Positions 25,523 to 32,446 of a stretch of DNA of 64,000 bases are shown one piece after another. Location of the stretch: the NCBI GenBank assembly GCA_015075375.1, contig JABTUM010000001.1:1297201-1361200 (forward strand), given 5' to 3'. The notes beneath the pieces were generated by a model. That model worked only from the letters and a program-made list of their open reading frames with translations, did not search any database and was not told where the DNA came from. Source of the DNA: Planctomycetota bacterium. GTDB taxonomy: Bacteria; Planctomycetota; SZUA-567; H5-PLA8. Position numbers and translations under genes: made by a program. Each line of letters begins with the position of its first letter. Position 1 is the stretch's first letter.

Positions 25523-26280
25523 TACGCGTTGCCCTTTGCATGCACTGCCGCCTCAGGCTTTCGAGAGGCCAAGTAATCGCTCCACGTCGGCCAGTCCGGG
25601 CGCATGGGCTCAGGACTTCGGTAGCCCTCCATGCCGGGGCGCAGCGCAGCCCAAGCTATGTGCCGAGACTTGTATGCGTCATGCAATCGCGCGTGCATCT
25701 TTCCGATCAGCGCGCGCCGTCGTGCGGACTCGCGGATGAAAGTTTCCTGATCGACTTCCAGGCGCGGGGCCGCGGGGTCGTGGTCGGGGATGATGGACGC
25801 GCCGAGGCCCGCGGTCAGGGTGAAAGCGTCCAGGTCCACGGCAGCGAGCCCGAAGACGTCACGCTCGACAAGCTCCAGCGCCTGCAATCGGCATTGCGCT
25901 TCCGCCGCGATCTTGCGGCGATGGTCGGCTTGGTGTGCTTCATGCGCGAGCCGTTCGCATTCGGCGTCGAGAGCCTTCAACCGCTCCGCGTACTTCTCAC
26001 GAGATTCCCGCGCGATCACGGCCGCTTGCACTGACAGGCGTTCCGCTTCCGGCAGGTCCGCAGCGACGCCACGCAGGCGCGCGCGTTCTTTGAAAAGTTC
26101 GGCGCGCCGCTCGAATTCCGAGGGGCTCACGCCGGCATCGGCCAGCGCCGCTTCGAGCGCCGCCGCGTCGGCTTTTGTCAACTTGCCTTCGACGTTGCGC
26201 AGCAGCAGGCTTGCGACGGCTTTCCGGCCCGCGTCGACGCGATCACGCACCGCGGAAATCAGCAGCTCTACAGCGTTCAT
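25522..26280 (-). CDS. Helical/coiled-coil element protein, unknown
   Basis: A 252-aa protein. Residues about 60-130 are strongly helical and charged (ERRAELFKERARLRGVAADL and the stretch up to ECERLAHEAHQADHRRK), most likely a coiled coil. The C-terminal third holds KSRHIAWAALRPGMEGYRS and RPDWPTWSDYLASRKP. ATG 26280 sits 2 bp after the preceding stop; the open frame upstream overlaps the peptidase gene. It lies between a metallopeptidase and the HNH nuclease. No family recognised; a structural or scaffold role would fit the helices but is speculative. Confidence 0.6.
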   Translation of the reverse strand: MNAVELLISAVRDRVDAGRKAVASLLLRNVEGKLTKADAAALEAALADAGVSPSEFERRAELFKERARLRGVAADLPEAERLSVQAAVIARESREKYAERLKALDAECERLAHEAHQADHRRKIAAEAQCRLQALELVERDVFGLAAVDLDAFTLTAGLGASIIPDHDPAAPRLEVDQETFIRESARRRALIGKMHARLHDAYKSRHIAWAALRPGMEGYRSPEPMRPDWPTWSDYLASRKPEAAVHAKGNA

Positions 26281-26282
26281 TT

Positions 26283-27017
26283 TCAAAGCCTCCAGTTCAC
26301 GAGCGCGCGGCAATCCGCTTCGCTCAAGGTGTCGTGTTGCAGCAACGCGTCGGCGATTGCCGATAGGGCGCGCGAGTTGTCTTTCACCAGGTCTTTTGCG
26401 TCCTGGTACCAACAACGGCCGAGGCGACTTTCGAGAACGTCGAGCGGGGTGTTGGCGTCGTAGACGGCAAGCCAGCGCCGCGCCTGGGTCCAGTCTCCAG
26501 AAACGCGCCGATGGTCTTGGGTGTTTTGGATAACGTCTTCTGCCGCCGGTCCGGCGAGGTACACCAACGCGCGATCGTGCGCGGTCAGGCTATCGAAATT
26601 GCGCAGCGCCAGCGCACCCAAGCACAGGTCTTCTCGATCCCCCAGGATTGTCACGGTCGAGAACCGCGCGCCCAATCGCAAGGCCGCAACGGCATGCCCC
26701 GCTTCGTGGACGGCAACGCCGCGCCGCATCTCGCTTGTCGCGTGTCGGTACCAGCGCGGCGGCTTCGCTTCGAGAGCCGCAAGCCGTCTGTTCACGCTGG
26801 CGCGCAGTTCGGCGCCGGTCGTGCGAGACGATCCAAGCGCGGCATCTAAGCGCACGGCCGTGGACTCGCGAAGGTCGGCGCGCTCCCATGCTCGAAATTT
26901 GGCGACCTTGGCGCGTTCAGCGGCCGTGCGTTCGTGCGGCTCTTTGCGGAACATCAGCGCCAGGTCCGCGCGCCCGACTTCTTCGGCCATTTCTGCAACT
27001 TGGGAGTCAGCGAACAT
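26283..27017 (-). CDS. M41 (FtsH-peptidase)-like zinc metallopeptidase without AAA domain
   Basis: About 244 aa. The zinc motif VAVHEAGHAVAAL (HEXXH, residues about 106-110) is followed by FtsH-peptidase signatures: a strand TVTILG, the segment YLAGPAAEDVI matching FtsH's GGRAAEE region, SGDWTQARRWL matching its third-ligand Asp region, and a C-terminal DTLSEADCRALV. No AAA+ ATPase or membrane segment is present, so it is a stand-alone peptidase. Start ATG 27017 or GTG 27020, both overlapping the upstream stop. Role in the element is unknown; repressor cleavage, capsid maturation or host-protein degradation are all possible. Confidence 0.72.
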   Translation of the reverse strand: MFADSQVAEMAEEVGRADLALMFRKEPHERTAAERAKVAKFRAWERADLRESTAVRLDAALGSSRTTGAELRASVNRRLAALEAKPPRWYRHATSEMRRGVAVHEAGHAVAALRLGARFSTVTILGDREDLCLGALALRNFDSLTAHDRALVYLAGPAAEDVIQNTQDHRRVSGDWTQARRWLAVYDANTPLDVLESRLGRCWYQDAKDLVKDNSRALSAIADALLQHDTLSEADCRALVNWRL

Positions 27018-27379
27018 CACGCGAGCCCTCGCAACAGCACCGTCAAACCAAAGAAAACGACCATCGCGACCGCGCCGGCAAGCATCAGGAGTTGGTAGGC
27101 GTCGGGCTTCTGCGCCGGCGTCTCCGTCGTTTCCGGCTCAGGCTCACACTCGCCCGCGCCGCCGTGCAGATTCTCGAGATAGCTATCGACGGGATCTTCG
27201 CGCCGCACCGGCTGGCCGTGCGCACGCGCCGCGGCGACAGGTAGGCCCGCAGGCATGGGAGTGGCCGCACGGCGCCGCGCCAAGTACTCACGCGCCGCTC
27301 GCTCCGCTTCCGCCGGGTGTTCTTCGGCCAGATCGCGCAGTTCATCCGGCAATTCGTTCGCCGCGCCGCGGTGAATCAT
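27017..27379 (-). CDS. Small single-pass membrane protein
   Basis: A 120-aa protein with an acidic, Pro/Glu-rich soluble part and one hydrophobic helix at the C-terminus (LLMLAGAVAMVVFFGLTVLL), so it is a tail-anchored inner-membrane protein by appearance. ATG 27379 overlaps the previous stop (ATGA). It lacks the features of a classic holin (usually two or more helices), but a lysis-related, pinholin or superinfection-exclusion role is possible. The region EPEPETTETPAQKPD looks disordered. Confidence 0.55.
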   Translation of the reverse strand: MIHRGAANELPDELRDLAEEHPAEAERAAREYLARRRAATPMPAGLPVAAARAHGQPVRREDPVDSYLENLHGGAGECEPEPETTETPAQKPDAYQLLMLAGAVAMVVFFGLTVLLRGLA

Positions 27380-27621
27380 CGCGCCTCGACCTCCGGCAGC
27401 CGTGCCAGGCCGCACTTTTTCTCGATACTGTTCCCCACTCCGCTTTCGGACAGCGCGGCCCCTTCGCGCGCGGCCGCCGCCTGCATGGCTTCGGCGAGAA
27501 CGCTATCGATTTCAGCCGCGTCCGCGTCCAGCCATGAAAGCAGTTCGCCCACCGCCTCCACCAATCGCTTGCGCGCCGCGCGATCCGCGCCACGCTTCAC
27601 CGTAGGAATCTCTGTGTCTCG
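27376..27621 (-). CDS. Small element protein, unknown
   Basis: About 81 aa starting at ATG 27621 (in-frame start upstream at 27645 also possible). It is helical and charged, with RAARKRLVEAVGELLSWLD and DSVLAEAMQAAAAREG. The stop overlaps the next start. No family recognised. Its position after the replication genes is typical for small accessory proteins of temperate elements. Confidence 0.5.
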   Translation of the reverse strand, partial: RDTEIPTVKRGADRAARKRLVEAVGELLSWLDADAAEIDSVLAEAMQAAAAREGAALSESGVGNSIEKKCGLARLPEVEAR

Positions 27622-27670
27622 CATTCGTTTTACGCTCCCGCTCATCGTGGCACGACTGGTCTTAATCGTG

Positions 27671-27919
27671 TCACGCGGTCATTGTAACGGATTCAGACTT
27701 CGCGCTGTCAAGACCCGCCGCCATAGGAGGATTTAATTTTTCTCGGATTTTTTCGGAGCGCTTCGAGCGTTTCGGAGCCGCGGACTTTTGGCGGTAAATA
27801 CGGAGCGCAGCGTATTCTTCGGCGCTCATGTCCAGCGCGCTCAACAGCACCAGCAGGTTCGCCCGAAACCGCGCCATTTCCTTCGCGCGCCGTTCCTGGT
27901 GTACTTGGTTCTTACTCAC
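27671..27919 (-). CDS. Small basic element protein, unknown
   Basis: An 82-aa basic protein with an N-terminal helix (QERRAKEMARFRANLLVLLSALDMSAEEYAAL) and a Lys/Arg-rich centre (KRSKRSEKIREKL) that could bind nucleic acid. GTG 27919 overlaps the end of the RuvC gene by 8 bp. Function unknown. Confidence 0.5.
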   Translation of the reverse strand: MSKNQVHQERRAKEMARFRANLLVLLSALDMSAEEYAALRIYRQKSAAPKRSKRSEKIREKLNPPMAAGLDSAKSESVTMTA

Positions 27920-28499
27920 CGCCTCTTTCCGTTCTAGCCCCCAGAAGTGTTTGCCCGTCCAGCAGGCCCGCCGCCTGCACCGGACCGTTCAGCATGCGCA
28001 CAAGCTGGCCGTGCTCTGCCGCCAGATACGCGCCCAAGGCATCCGTAACGTGCTCACGCTCGCATTTCAGGCGAGGTAACGGCGCATCCTGCCAGCGGCG
28101 CAGAATCACGGCTTCAACGTCGGCTTTGGATACCGCGCCCGTGCCCGCCGTCCGCTTCACCGCTTGGGGTGTTACCCACTCGCAAGGCAGCGCCAGCAGT
28201 TCGGCCACGGTCGCCACGATGGCACCGGCCCGCGCCATGCAGGCAATCGCCCGCGCGCCCTTGGCGCCGCCCGATGGCGCCTCGCACACGATGCCCCTGA
28301 TGGCGTAGTTCTGGACGATGCCGGCCAGCCCCCGCGCGATGGTGGCGCACCGGTCGGCGTCGTCGTCCGCGACTCGGATACCGCGCTTCTTCGCGCTACG
28401 CTCGGTCCGGATGCAGCCCGCCGCGACGATTCCGCCGCCTTCGAGCACCGCCCAGCCGGTCGAGGTGAAACCCGCGTCGAGGGTCAGGATTCGGCTCAT
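27912..28499 (-). CDS. RuvC-like Holliday-junction resolvase
   Basis: A 195-aa RNase-H-fold nuclease of the RuvC type. The first acidic residue is in LTLDAGFTSTGWAV (Asp8), the second in IVCEAPSGG (Glu near 71), and the last in the helix EREHVTDALGAYLA, giving the expected D/E/D layout; the THAQ-like region is WVTPQAVKRTAGTG. Phage RuvC homologues resolve junctions and branched DNA before packaging. The ATG overlaps the stop of the initiator-like gene (ATGA), making it part of the replication operon. Length is close to bacterial RuvC. Confidence 0.85.
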   Translation of the reverse strand: MSRILTLDAGFTSTGWAVLEGGGIVAAGCIRTERSAKKRGIRVADDDADRCATIARGLAGIVQNYAIRGIVCEAPSGGAKGARAIACMARAGAIVATVAELLALPCEWVTPQAVKRTAGTGAVSKADVEAVILRRWQDAPLPRLKCEREHVTDALGAYLAAEHGQLVRMLNGPVQAAGLLDGQTLLGARTERGGE

Positions 28500-28987
28500 T
28501 GTCCTTGCTCCCGCATCTCGCTATCGAGGTAAACGTATTCCACGTCGTTCGCCGTTTGGGCGGGCCGGGGCTTATGAACCGGCCCCGCCCTCTTTTCCTG
28601 AAAGGAAAAGTCAAGGGCCGTTTTTCGGCCTCTACGGCGGTGTGCTCCTATGGGCCGTTTTTCGGCCTCTACGGAACCATGCCCCGTATGCGCCGTTTTT
28701 CGGCCTCTACGGAGCACCACCCTTAAAAGCGTCGCCGTCTGCCGCCCGCCCTGAAGTACCGGCACGTGTTCGCGCGAGATCCAATGCGCCTTGGCGAGCA
28801 CCGTCAAGGCGTCTGAAATCGTGCGGTGCTTCTTGATGCCGGTCAGTTCCGCCAGCCGTTCCCGCGTAGGCGTCACCGTGGCGCTACCGCGCTCCGCGCC
28901 CATGTCCACCAGCGCCACCCACACCGCGGGCGCCGAACGACAAGCGCCGGTCACTTCCGCGAGGGACCACACGCGCGCCTTGCTCAC
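28496..28987 (-). CDS. Winged-helix replication-initiator-like protein carrying iterons in its gene
   Basis: A 163-aa protein. Residues about 1-75 look like a winged helix: KARVWSLAEVTGACRSAPAVWVALV, then TPTRERLAELTGIKKHRTISDALTVLAKAHWI, similar to RepA-N/lambda-O-type initiator domains. The rest is basic and low in structure. Three copies of a 23-bp repeat lie in its coding sequence in two different reading frames, so they are conserved as DNA, not protein. It sits between the helicase-like ATPase and RuvC with 4-bp overlaps at both ends. By analogy with lambda O, I infer that it binds the repeats within its own gene to start replication. Confidence 0.65.
   Translation of the reverse strand: MSKARVWSLAEVTGACRSAPAVWVALVDMGAERGSATVTPTRERLAELTGIKKHRTISDALTVLAKAHWISREHVPVLQGGRQTATLLRVVLRRGRKTAHTGHGSVEAEKRPIGAHRRRGRKTALDFSFQEKRAGPVHKPRPAQTANDVEYVYLDSEMREQGQ
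28558..28712. other. Candidate replication origin: hairpin, inverted repeat and three iterons
   Basis: Three near-identical 23-bp repeats (28615-28637, 28652-28674, 28690-28712; 37 and 38 bp apart). Each contains GGCCG-TTTTT-CGGCC or a near variant, itself an inverted repeat, followed by TCTACGG. To the left lies an 8-bp inverted repeat CTTTTCCT/AGGAAAAG (28592-28610) and a large GC hairpin (28558-28590). Iterons plus an AT-containing inverted repeat inside an initiator-type gene is the layout of lambdoid origins. Confidence 0.6.
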
Positions 28988-29931
28988 GGGGTGACCCCCC
29001 GGATGGATTCCACCCGCCCTTGCGCCGCGAATAGCTCCAGGTCGGCTTCGTCGTCGCCGGGTCCGAACCGGTGGAACTTCTGGCGCACCCCAAGCAGCGC
29101 TTGGCCGTCGCTCACCGCGGGCCGCTTCAAAATCAGCAGCGCCGCCGCGTCCTGAACCACGCGCCCGCTTGCGCGCACGTCGTTTTCGTCCGGGCCGTCC
29201 GGTTTCGCCGCGCCTGACCGATTCGCCTGGACGGCGACCAGGATTGCGATGTTCAGCGCCGCCGCCAGCGCCCGCAGCCGCTCAGAGGCAGCCGTCACCG
29301 CCTCGTATTCGCTGGCCGTGTCGGGCACCGTCAAGATGCTCAAGTGGTCGACGATCAGCAGCGCGCCCGCGTACCGCGCCGCCCATATGCGCGCCAGTTC
29401 TTCGACGTCGTCAAGCCCGCGTCGACCAGTCAGGTGCAACGGGGCGCCGCGTAGCAGCCGCACCGCATCCCGCACCCGCGCCACATCGGCAGGATGCACG
29501 CGCCCGTCAATCAGCGGCAGATAATCCACGTGCGCCGATGCCGCAGTCATGCGCTTCACCGCCACTTCCGGCGGTTCTTCGGCCGAGACATGCAGCACCG
29601 GCACGCCGTTAAGCGCAGAGCGCCGCGCGATGTTCTGTAACAGCGTGCTCTTAAACGATTTGTGCGCCGCGAGCAGCGCGTACATGTAGCGCCGCCGCCA
29701 GCCGCCCGCGAGCATGGCGTCAAGCGCATGGTATGTGGACGTGATCGGTTCAGACGCACGCCAGAAAGTCGGGTCGTCGAACAGGTCGCCGGGAGTCAGT
29801 AGCGCGCCCGGTGGCGGGTCCGGTGGCGGAACGTCCGCGAGTTCCGGACTGGCCGCGAGCTTGGCGTCAAACTCGCGCGCCGCGCCTTCCGGTCCCAGTT
29901 CTCGCACCGCGTCGTTGGCGTCACGCTTCAT
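28984..29931 (-). CDS. RecA/DnaB-fold replicative ATPase, probably helicase or RepA-like
   Basis: A 315-aa P-loop protein of the RepA/DnaB-C type. Walker A is the non-standard AAHKSFKSTLL (about 88-97; the usual second Gly is Phe), Walker B is GALLIVDHLS near 195, and a downstream Gln/Asn sensor strand reads ILVAVQANRSG. A basic C-terminal part follows. Such proteins encoded beside a primase are hexameric helicases of small replicons. Both ends overlap neighbours (primase ATGA, initiator GTGA), so stoichiometric coupling is likely. The Phe substitution might reduce ATP hydrolysis; some RepA-like families tolerate such changes. Confidence 0.72.
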   Translation of the reverse strand: MKRDANDAVRELGPEGAAREFDAKLAASPELADVPPPDPPPGALLTPGDLFDDPTFWRASEPITSTYHALDAMLAGGWRRRYMYALLAAHKSFKSTLLQNIARRSALNGVPVLHVSAEEPPEVAVKRMTAASAHVDYLPLIDGRVHPADVARVRDAVRLLRGAPLHLTGRRGLDDVEELARIWAARYAGALLIVDHLSILTVPDTASEYEAVTAASERLRALAAALNIAILVAVQANRSGAAKPDGPDENDVRASGRVVQDAAALLILKRPAVSDGQALLGVRQKFHRFGPGDDEADLELFAAQGRVESIRGVTP

Positions 29932-30953
29932 GCGGGCACCTCGTTGAAGGTCAGCACCCGCAACGCCGCCACACGCCCTTGCAGCACCCGCACGAGGTTA
30001 TCGCGGAACCGCTCGCCGGCCTCGTCGCCGTCGTGAACTATCACCACACGCCGCCCGAACAGCGGAGCCACAAGCGCGTCTGTCCAGCGCGTGCTTGCGC
30101 CCGTGGTCGGCGAGGTCGCATTCCGCGAGGCCGACAGTAGCGCCGCCGCCTTTAACTCGCCTTCGGTTATTGCCACCCATTCAGACGGACAAAACCACTG
30201 CACGGGAGGCCATAGCGCGCTGTAAATATGCGCGCCCTTACCTTTACCAATTCCGAATGGTGCCCATAGACACTTAGGCCCATTTTCCACTCGCTCCCGA
30301 TGCAGCTTTACCCCTCGATACTCACTGTCAGGAGTAGGAATAGGGATGGCCCAAACGTCCGTAATTTCGCGCGCCCATTCCGCGAAGCGCAGCGTATCGA
30401 AGTGGGAAATCCCGTAGGCGCAAGCAATCTCCCGCGATATACCCCGCGCCGCGAGAGGGGCCGTTTGCGTATCCGCGTGCTCAATCTGCCTTCGCGAAAG
30501 CGCCTCGCTGAACCTCTGCATTCTCGCCACGTCCACGACGGGAACCCTGCTCGCGTGCTCCACGCTGCGGGGGCTAACGTTCACCACCTTCGCGGCTTCG
30601 TCTCGTGCCTTCGTACCCTGTGGCAAATTTGCCACAGGGTCAGCCTTTCCGCGCAACTCGCGCTCGCGAGCCGCAGGCTCGAAGTAGTGCTTGATCCGCT
30701 TAATCTCGGTCCGCGCGTCCGACTTGTTCACGAGCGCCAGCACGTCCACATAGTCACCACCCACGCCACAGCCGTGGCATTTAAACCGCCAGCCGCCGTC
30801 AGACTCGTACACGCCCGCGCTCGGCGTCCTATCGTCGTGGAAGATGCACCGGCACTTGTCGCCGCGGAACTCAGCGCCCGCAGATTCCAGCAGGCCCACG
30901 AGCGCCGCACGGTCCGCGCGCAGGCCCGCGAGGTCTAATAGCGGGGTTGTCAT
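29928..30953 (-). CDS. DnaG-type primase (CHC2 zinc finger + Toprim)
   Basis: A 341-aa primase. The N-terminal CHC2 zinc domain (residues about 28-60) has CRCIFHDDRTPS ... FKCHGCGVGGDYVDV, the standard C-H-C-C pattern. The C-terminal half has the Toprim elements WVAITEGELKAAALLS (Glu) and VVIVHDGDEAGERF (DxD). It lacks the RNA-polymerase-core middle part of full DnaG, so it is the short primase form seen in phages and plasmids. ATG 30953 overlaps the HTH gene's stop and its own stop overlaps the ATPase start. It primes replication of the element. Confidence 0.85.
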   Translation of the reverse strand: MTTPLLDLAGLRADRAALVGLLESAGAEFRGDKCRCIFHDDRTPSAGVYESDGGWRFKCHGCGVGGDYVDVLALVNKSDARTEIKRIKHYFEPAARERELRGKADPVANLPQGTKARDEAAKVVNVSPRSVEHASRVPVVDVARMQRFSEALSRRQIEHADTQTAPLAARGISREIACAYGISHFDTLRFAEWAREITDVWAIPIPTPDSEYRGVKLHRERVENGPKCLWAPFGIGKGKGAHIYSALWPPVQWFCPSEWVAITEGELKAAALLSASRNATSPTTGASTRWTDALVAPLFGRRVVIVHDGDEAGERFRDNLVRVLQGRVAALRVLTFNEVPA

Positions 30954-31213
30954 GGAGACACCCGCGCCGTCTCGCTCCTACTCTCTCGAACCGTGGTCTT
31001 GCGCGTGGCGGGGTACTGCTTCCCGTCGCGGCCCGTGGTCTTGGTGGGCAGGTGGCAAGTATTGGCCACCTGCTCCCTAATCTGGCCAACTCGACTTTTT
31101 GAACATCCAATCTGCGCCGCTATCGTGCGCTGGCTCTTGTCGGGGAATGCCTCAAGCGCCAAGCGGATAGCGTCACAGCGAAGGCTTGATTGTGGCAGGG
31201 ATTTGGGATACAT
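30950..31213 (-). CDS. Small HTH DNA-binding protein
   Basis: An 87-aa protein with a Cro/ParB-like helix-turn-helix (DKSQRTIAAQIGCSKSRVGQIREQV, about 25-49) followed by GRDGKQYPATRK, a motif seen after the HTH in ParB-like proteins of mobile elements. It is first in the run of tightly overlapping replication genes, so it may regulate that operon or help partition or replication control. The C-terminus is basic. Confidence 0.65.
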   Translation of the reverse strand: MYPKSLPQSSLRCDAIRLALEAFPDKSQRTIAAQIGCSKSRVGQIREQVANTCHLPTKTTGRDGKQYPATRKTTVRESRSETARVSP

Positions 31214-31214
31214 T

Positions 31215-31319
31215 TCAGGCGTCCATGTAGGCGCTCGCCAGCGCGTCGAAGTACTCCCGCCCCGCCGCCAGCGGGGCGATTTTTTTATTCTTCGAGCCCT
31301 TCCGCCTTCGCCGCCTCAT
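31215..31319 (-). CDS. Possible 34-aa basic peptide
   Basis: ATG 31319 lies inside the 3' end of the DUF1580 gene in another frame; the frame ends 1 bp before the HTH start. The peptide starts with five Arg, then KGSKNKKIAPLAAGREYFDALASAY. It fills the only gap here. The same DNA contains a plus-strand terminator-like hairpin, which is a competing explanation. Confidence 0.3.
   Translation of the reverse strand: MRRRRRKGSKNKKIAPLAAGREYFDALASAYMDA
31259..31286 (+). terminator. Plus-strand intrinsic terminator, antisense to the element's genes
   Basis: GCCCCGC (31259-31265) pairs with GCGGGGC (31271-31277) over a CGCCA loop, followed by GA and seven T. It works only on the plus strand, while every recognised gene here is on the minus strand. 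It could end an antisense RNA over the HTH/primase leader, or be chance within a coding stretch. Confidence 0.45.
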
Positions 31320-31608
31320 CCACCCGCGCAAGGTCACGCTCCCGCCGCGCGTCGGTCCGCGCAGCGGTCGGGGCGAATCGGCGCTTGGGTGCTTGCGGGG
31401 GCAGGTCGGCGAGCGCCTTGCCGAATCGATCGAGCGCTTCAATGGACGTACAGTAGCGGCCACCCAAGGCGCGCACTTCAAGCTTGATGCCGCGAACGCC
31501 TCGCCTTGCCCATCTGTGCAGGGTCGCAACATGGAGCCGCCGACCGTCCAGCGGCGGGAGCCTCTTGGTCGCTTCGTTCAGCGTGATAAGTTCTTCGTTG
31601 CCAATCAT
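31285..31608 (-). CDS. DUF1580 DNA-binding (excisionase-like) protein
   Basis: A 107-aa DUF1580 protein. The core ELITLNEATKRLPP ... LHVATLHRWARRGVRGIKLEVRALGGRYCTSIEALDRF is a MerR/AlpA-like winged helix as found in excisionases and element regulators. DUF1580 is known mostly from planctomycetes, which supports the host assignment. ATG 31608 is chosen because GGAGG precedes it at good spacing; a start at 31644 would be poorer. The C-terminal third is charged and probably disordered. Likely roles are excision directionality or control of the replication operon. Confidence 0.82.
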   Translation of the reverse strand: MIGNEELITLNEATKRLPPLDGRRLHVATLHRWARRGVRGIKLEVRALGGRYCTSIEALDRFGKALADLPPQAPKRRFAPTAARTDARRERDLARVDEAAKAEGLEE

Positions 31609-31663
31609 GCAATGTCCTCCCTCGTTTCCTTTGGGAGTTAACACCGCGATTGGCTTTACCGGA

Positions 31664-31692
31664 ATGGACTAGGTATGGACTACGTATGTCAA
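31664..31692 (-). promoter_or_regulatory. Promoter/operator candidate upstream of DUF1580
   Basis: On the minus strand TTGACA (31687-31692) is followed by two copies of TAGTCCAT exactly 11 bp apart (31675-31682 and 31664-31671). One-turn spacing suggests tandem operator half-sites. A good -10 box is not evident. Confidence 0.35.
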
Positions 31693-32303
31693 AGGGGACC
31701 GTTCCATGCGTAGCCGCGACCCTTGACAACACCAACCAGCCTGCGGATTGCCGAGGGAAAAGCCTTAACAATTCGGTCTACGCGCTGGCCGGGCGCTAAG
31801 TCAGGGCCAGAACGAACTTCGCCGCGAGCCTCAATCAGTGACCGCAGAATTTTGGCTTGGTCTTCGGTTAATGGGTAGCGCGCGCCGTTCAAGATGCACA
31901 CCAGACCATCAAATTCTATACTCCCATTAAGCGAACGCAATTGCTCGCCGGCCGAGTCTACAGCCGCAGCGCGTAGTATTTGATTGGATGCCGCCTCAAC
32001 GACAAGGGCAAGCCGCCGCCACACCTGATTCGGGCTTTCAATCTCGAACTTAGGAACTCCGGCGAGACGCAAATACTCGCGGGCAACCACAAGGTCTTGC
32101 TGCAAACCTAACTTCCAAGCGGCCGGGTAGCCCACGCGCCGCGCCTCAATACTGCCTTCATTCCGCCAGAAGCGTACAAGCTCCGCCAATACCTGCGCGT
32201 TCTTTGTTGCGTCATTTTCCCTACACAATTGACACCATAAATCCCACTCGCCTTGTAGGGACTTAATGGCTTCCTCTTGCTCTTTCTCAGACGGTGCCGC
32301 CAT
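31689..32303 (-). CDS. Cargo protein with C-terminal PhoB-like winged helix
   Basis: A 204-aa protein. The N-terminal 120 residues are helical and unrecognised (WDLWCQLCRENDATKNAQVLAELVRFW). The last 75 resemble an OmpR/PhoB-type DNA-binding domain: strand-like FDGLVCILNG, then LTEDQAKILRSLIEARGEV, a recognition-helix-like AFPSAIRRLVG and the wing GRGYAW. There is no receiver domain. It lies in the region between integrase and replication genes where satellites carry cargo. Function is unknown; transcriptional control of cargo or element genes is plausible. Confidence 0.6.
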   Translation of the reverse strand: MAAPSEKEQEEAIKSLQGEWDLWCQLCRENDATKNAQVLAELVRFWRNEGSIEARRVGYPAAWKLGLQQDLVVAREYLRLAGVPKFEIESPNQVWRRLALVVEAASNQILRAAAVDSAGEQLRSLNGSIEFDGLVCILNGARYPLTEDQAKILRSLIEARGEVRSGPDLAPGQRVDRIVKAFPSAIRRLVGVVKGRGYAWNGPL

Positions 32304-32345
32304 ATCCCGCGCCTCCGTTGCGCGTGCCTCTCCGATGAAAGAACC

Positions 32346-32415
32346 GGGGGCAGCCGGTCGGATTCCGGCCCGTGCAAGTAGCTAGCTCGCACGTTGCCCC
32401 CAGGCTCATAAGCCT
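32346..32415. ncRNA. Structured intergenic element: multibranch stem plus hairpin
   Basis: GGGGGCA (32346-32352) pairs with TGCCCCC (32395-32401), enclosing a CCGG/CCGG hairpin and a CGTGC/GCACG hairpin. Directly after it is AGGCT-CATA-AGCCT (32402-32415). This is cloverleaf-like, but it lacks tRNA consensus bases and a T-loop. It lies between two cargo genes. It might be an RNA, attenuator or protein-binding site. Confidence 0.35.
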
Positions 32416-32446
32416 ACCGAATTTCCGCGCCGAATCGCGTGGAAAA

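Noticed and set aside
28615..28712. CRISPR array
   Set aside because: Only three repeats with 14-15-bp intervals, inside a coding gene and containing their own inverted repeat; the spacing is far too short for spacers.
32346..32401. tRNA gene
   Set aside because: The outline is cloverleaf-like, but there is no TTC-purine-A T-loop, no proper anticodon loop of 7 and no D-loop GG.
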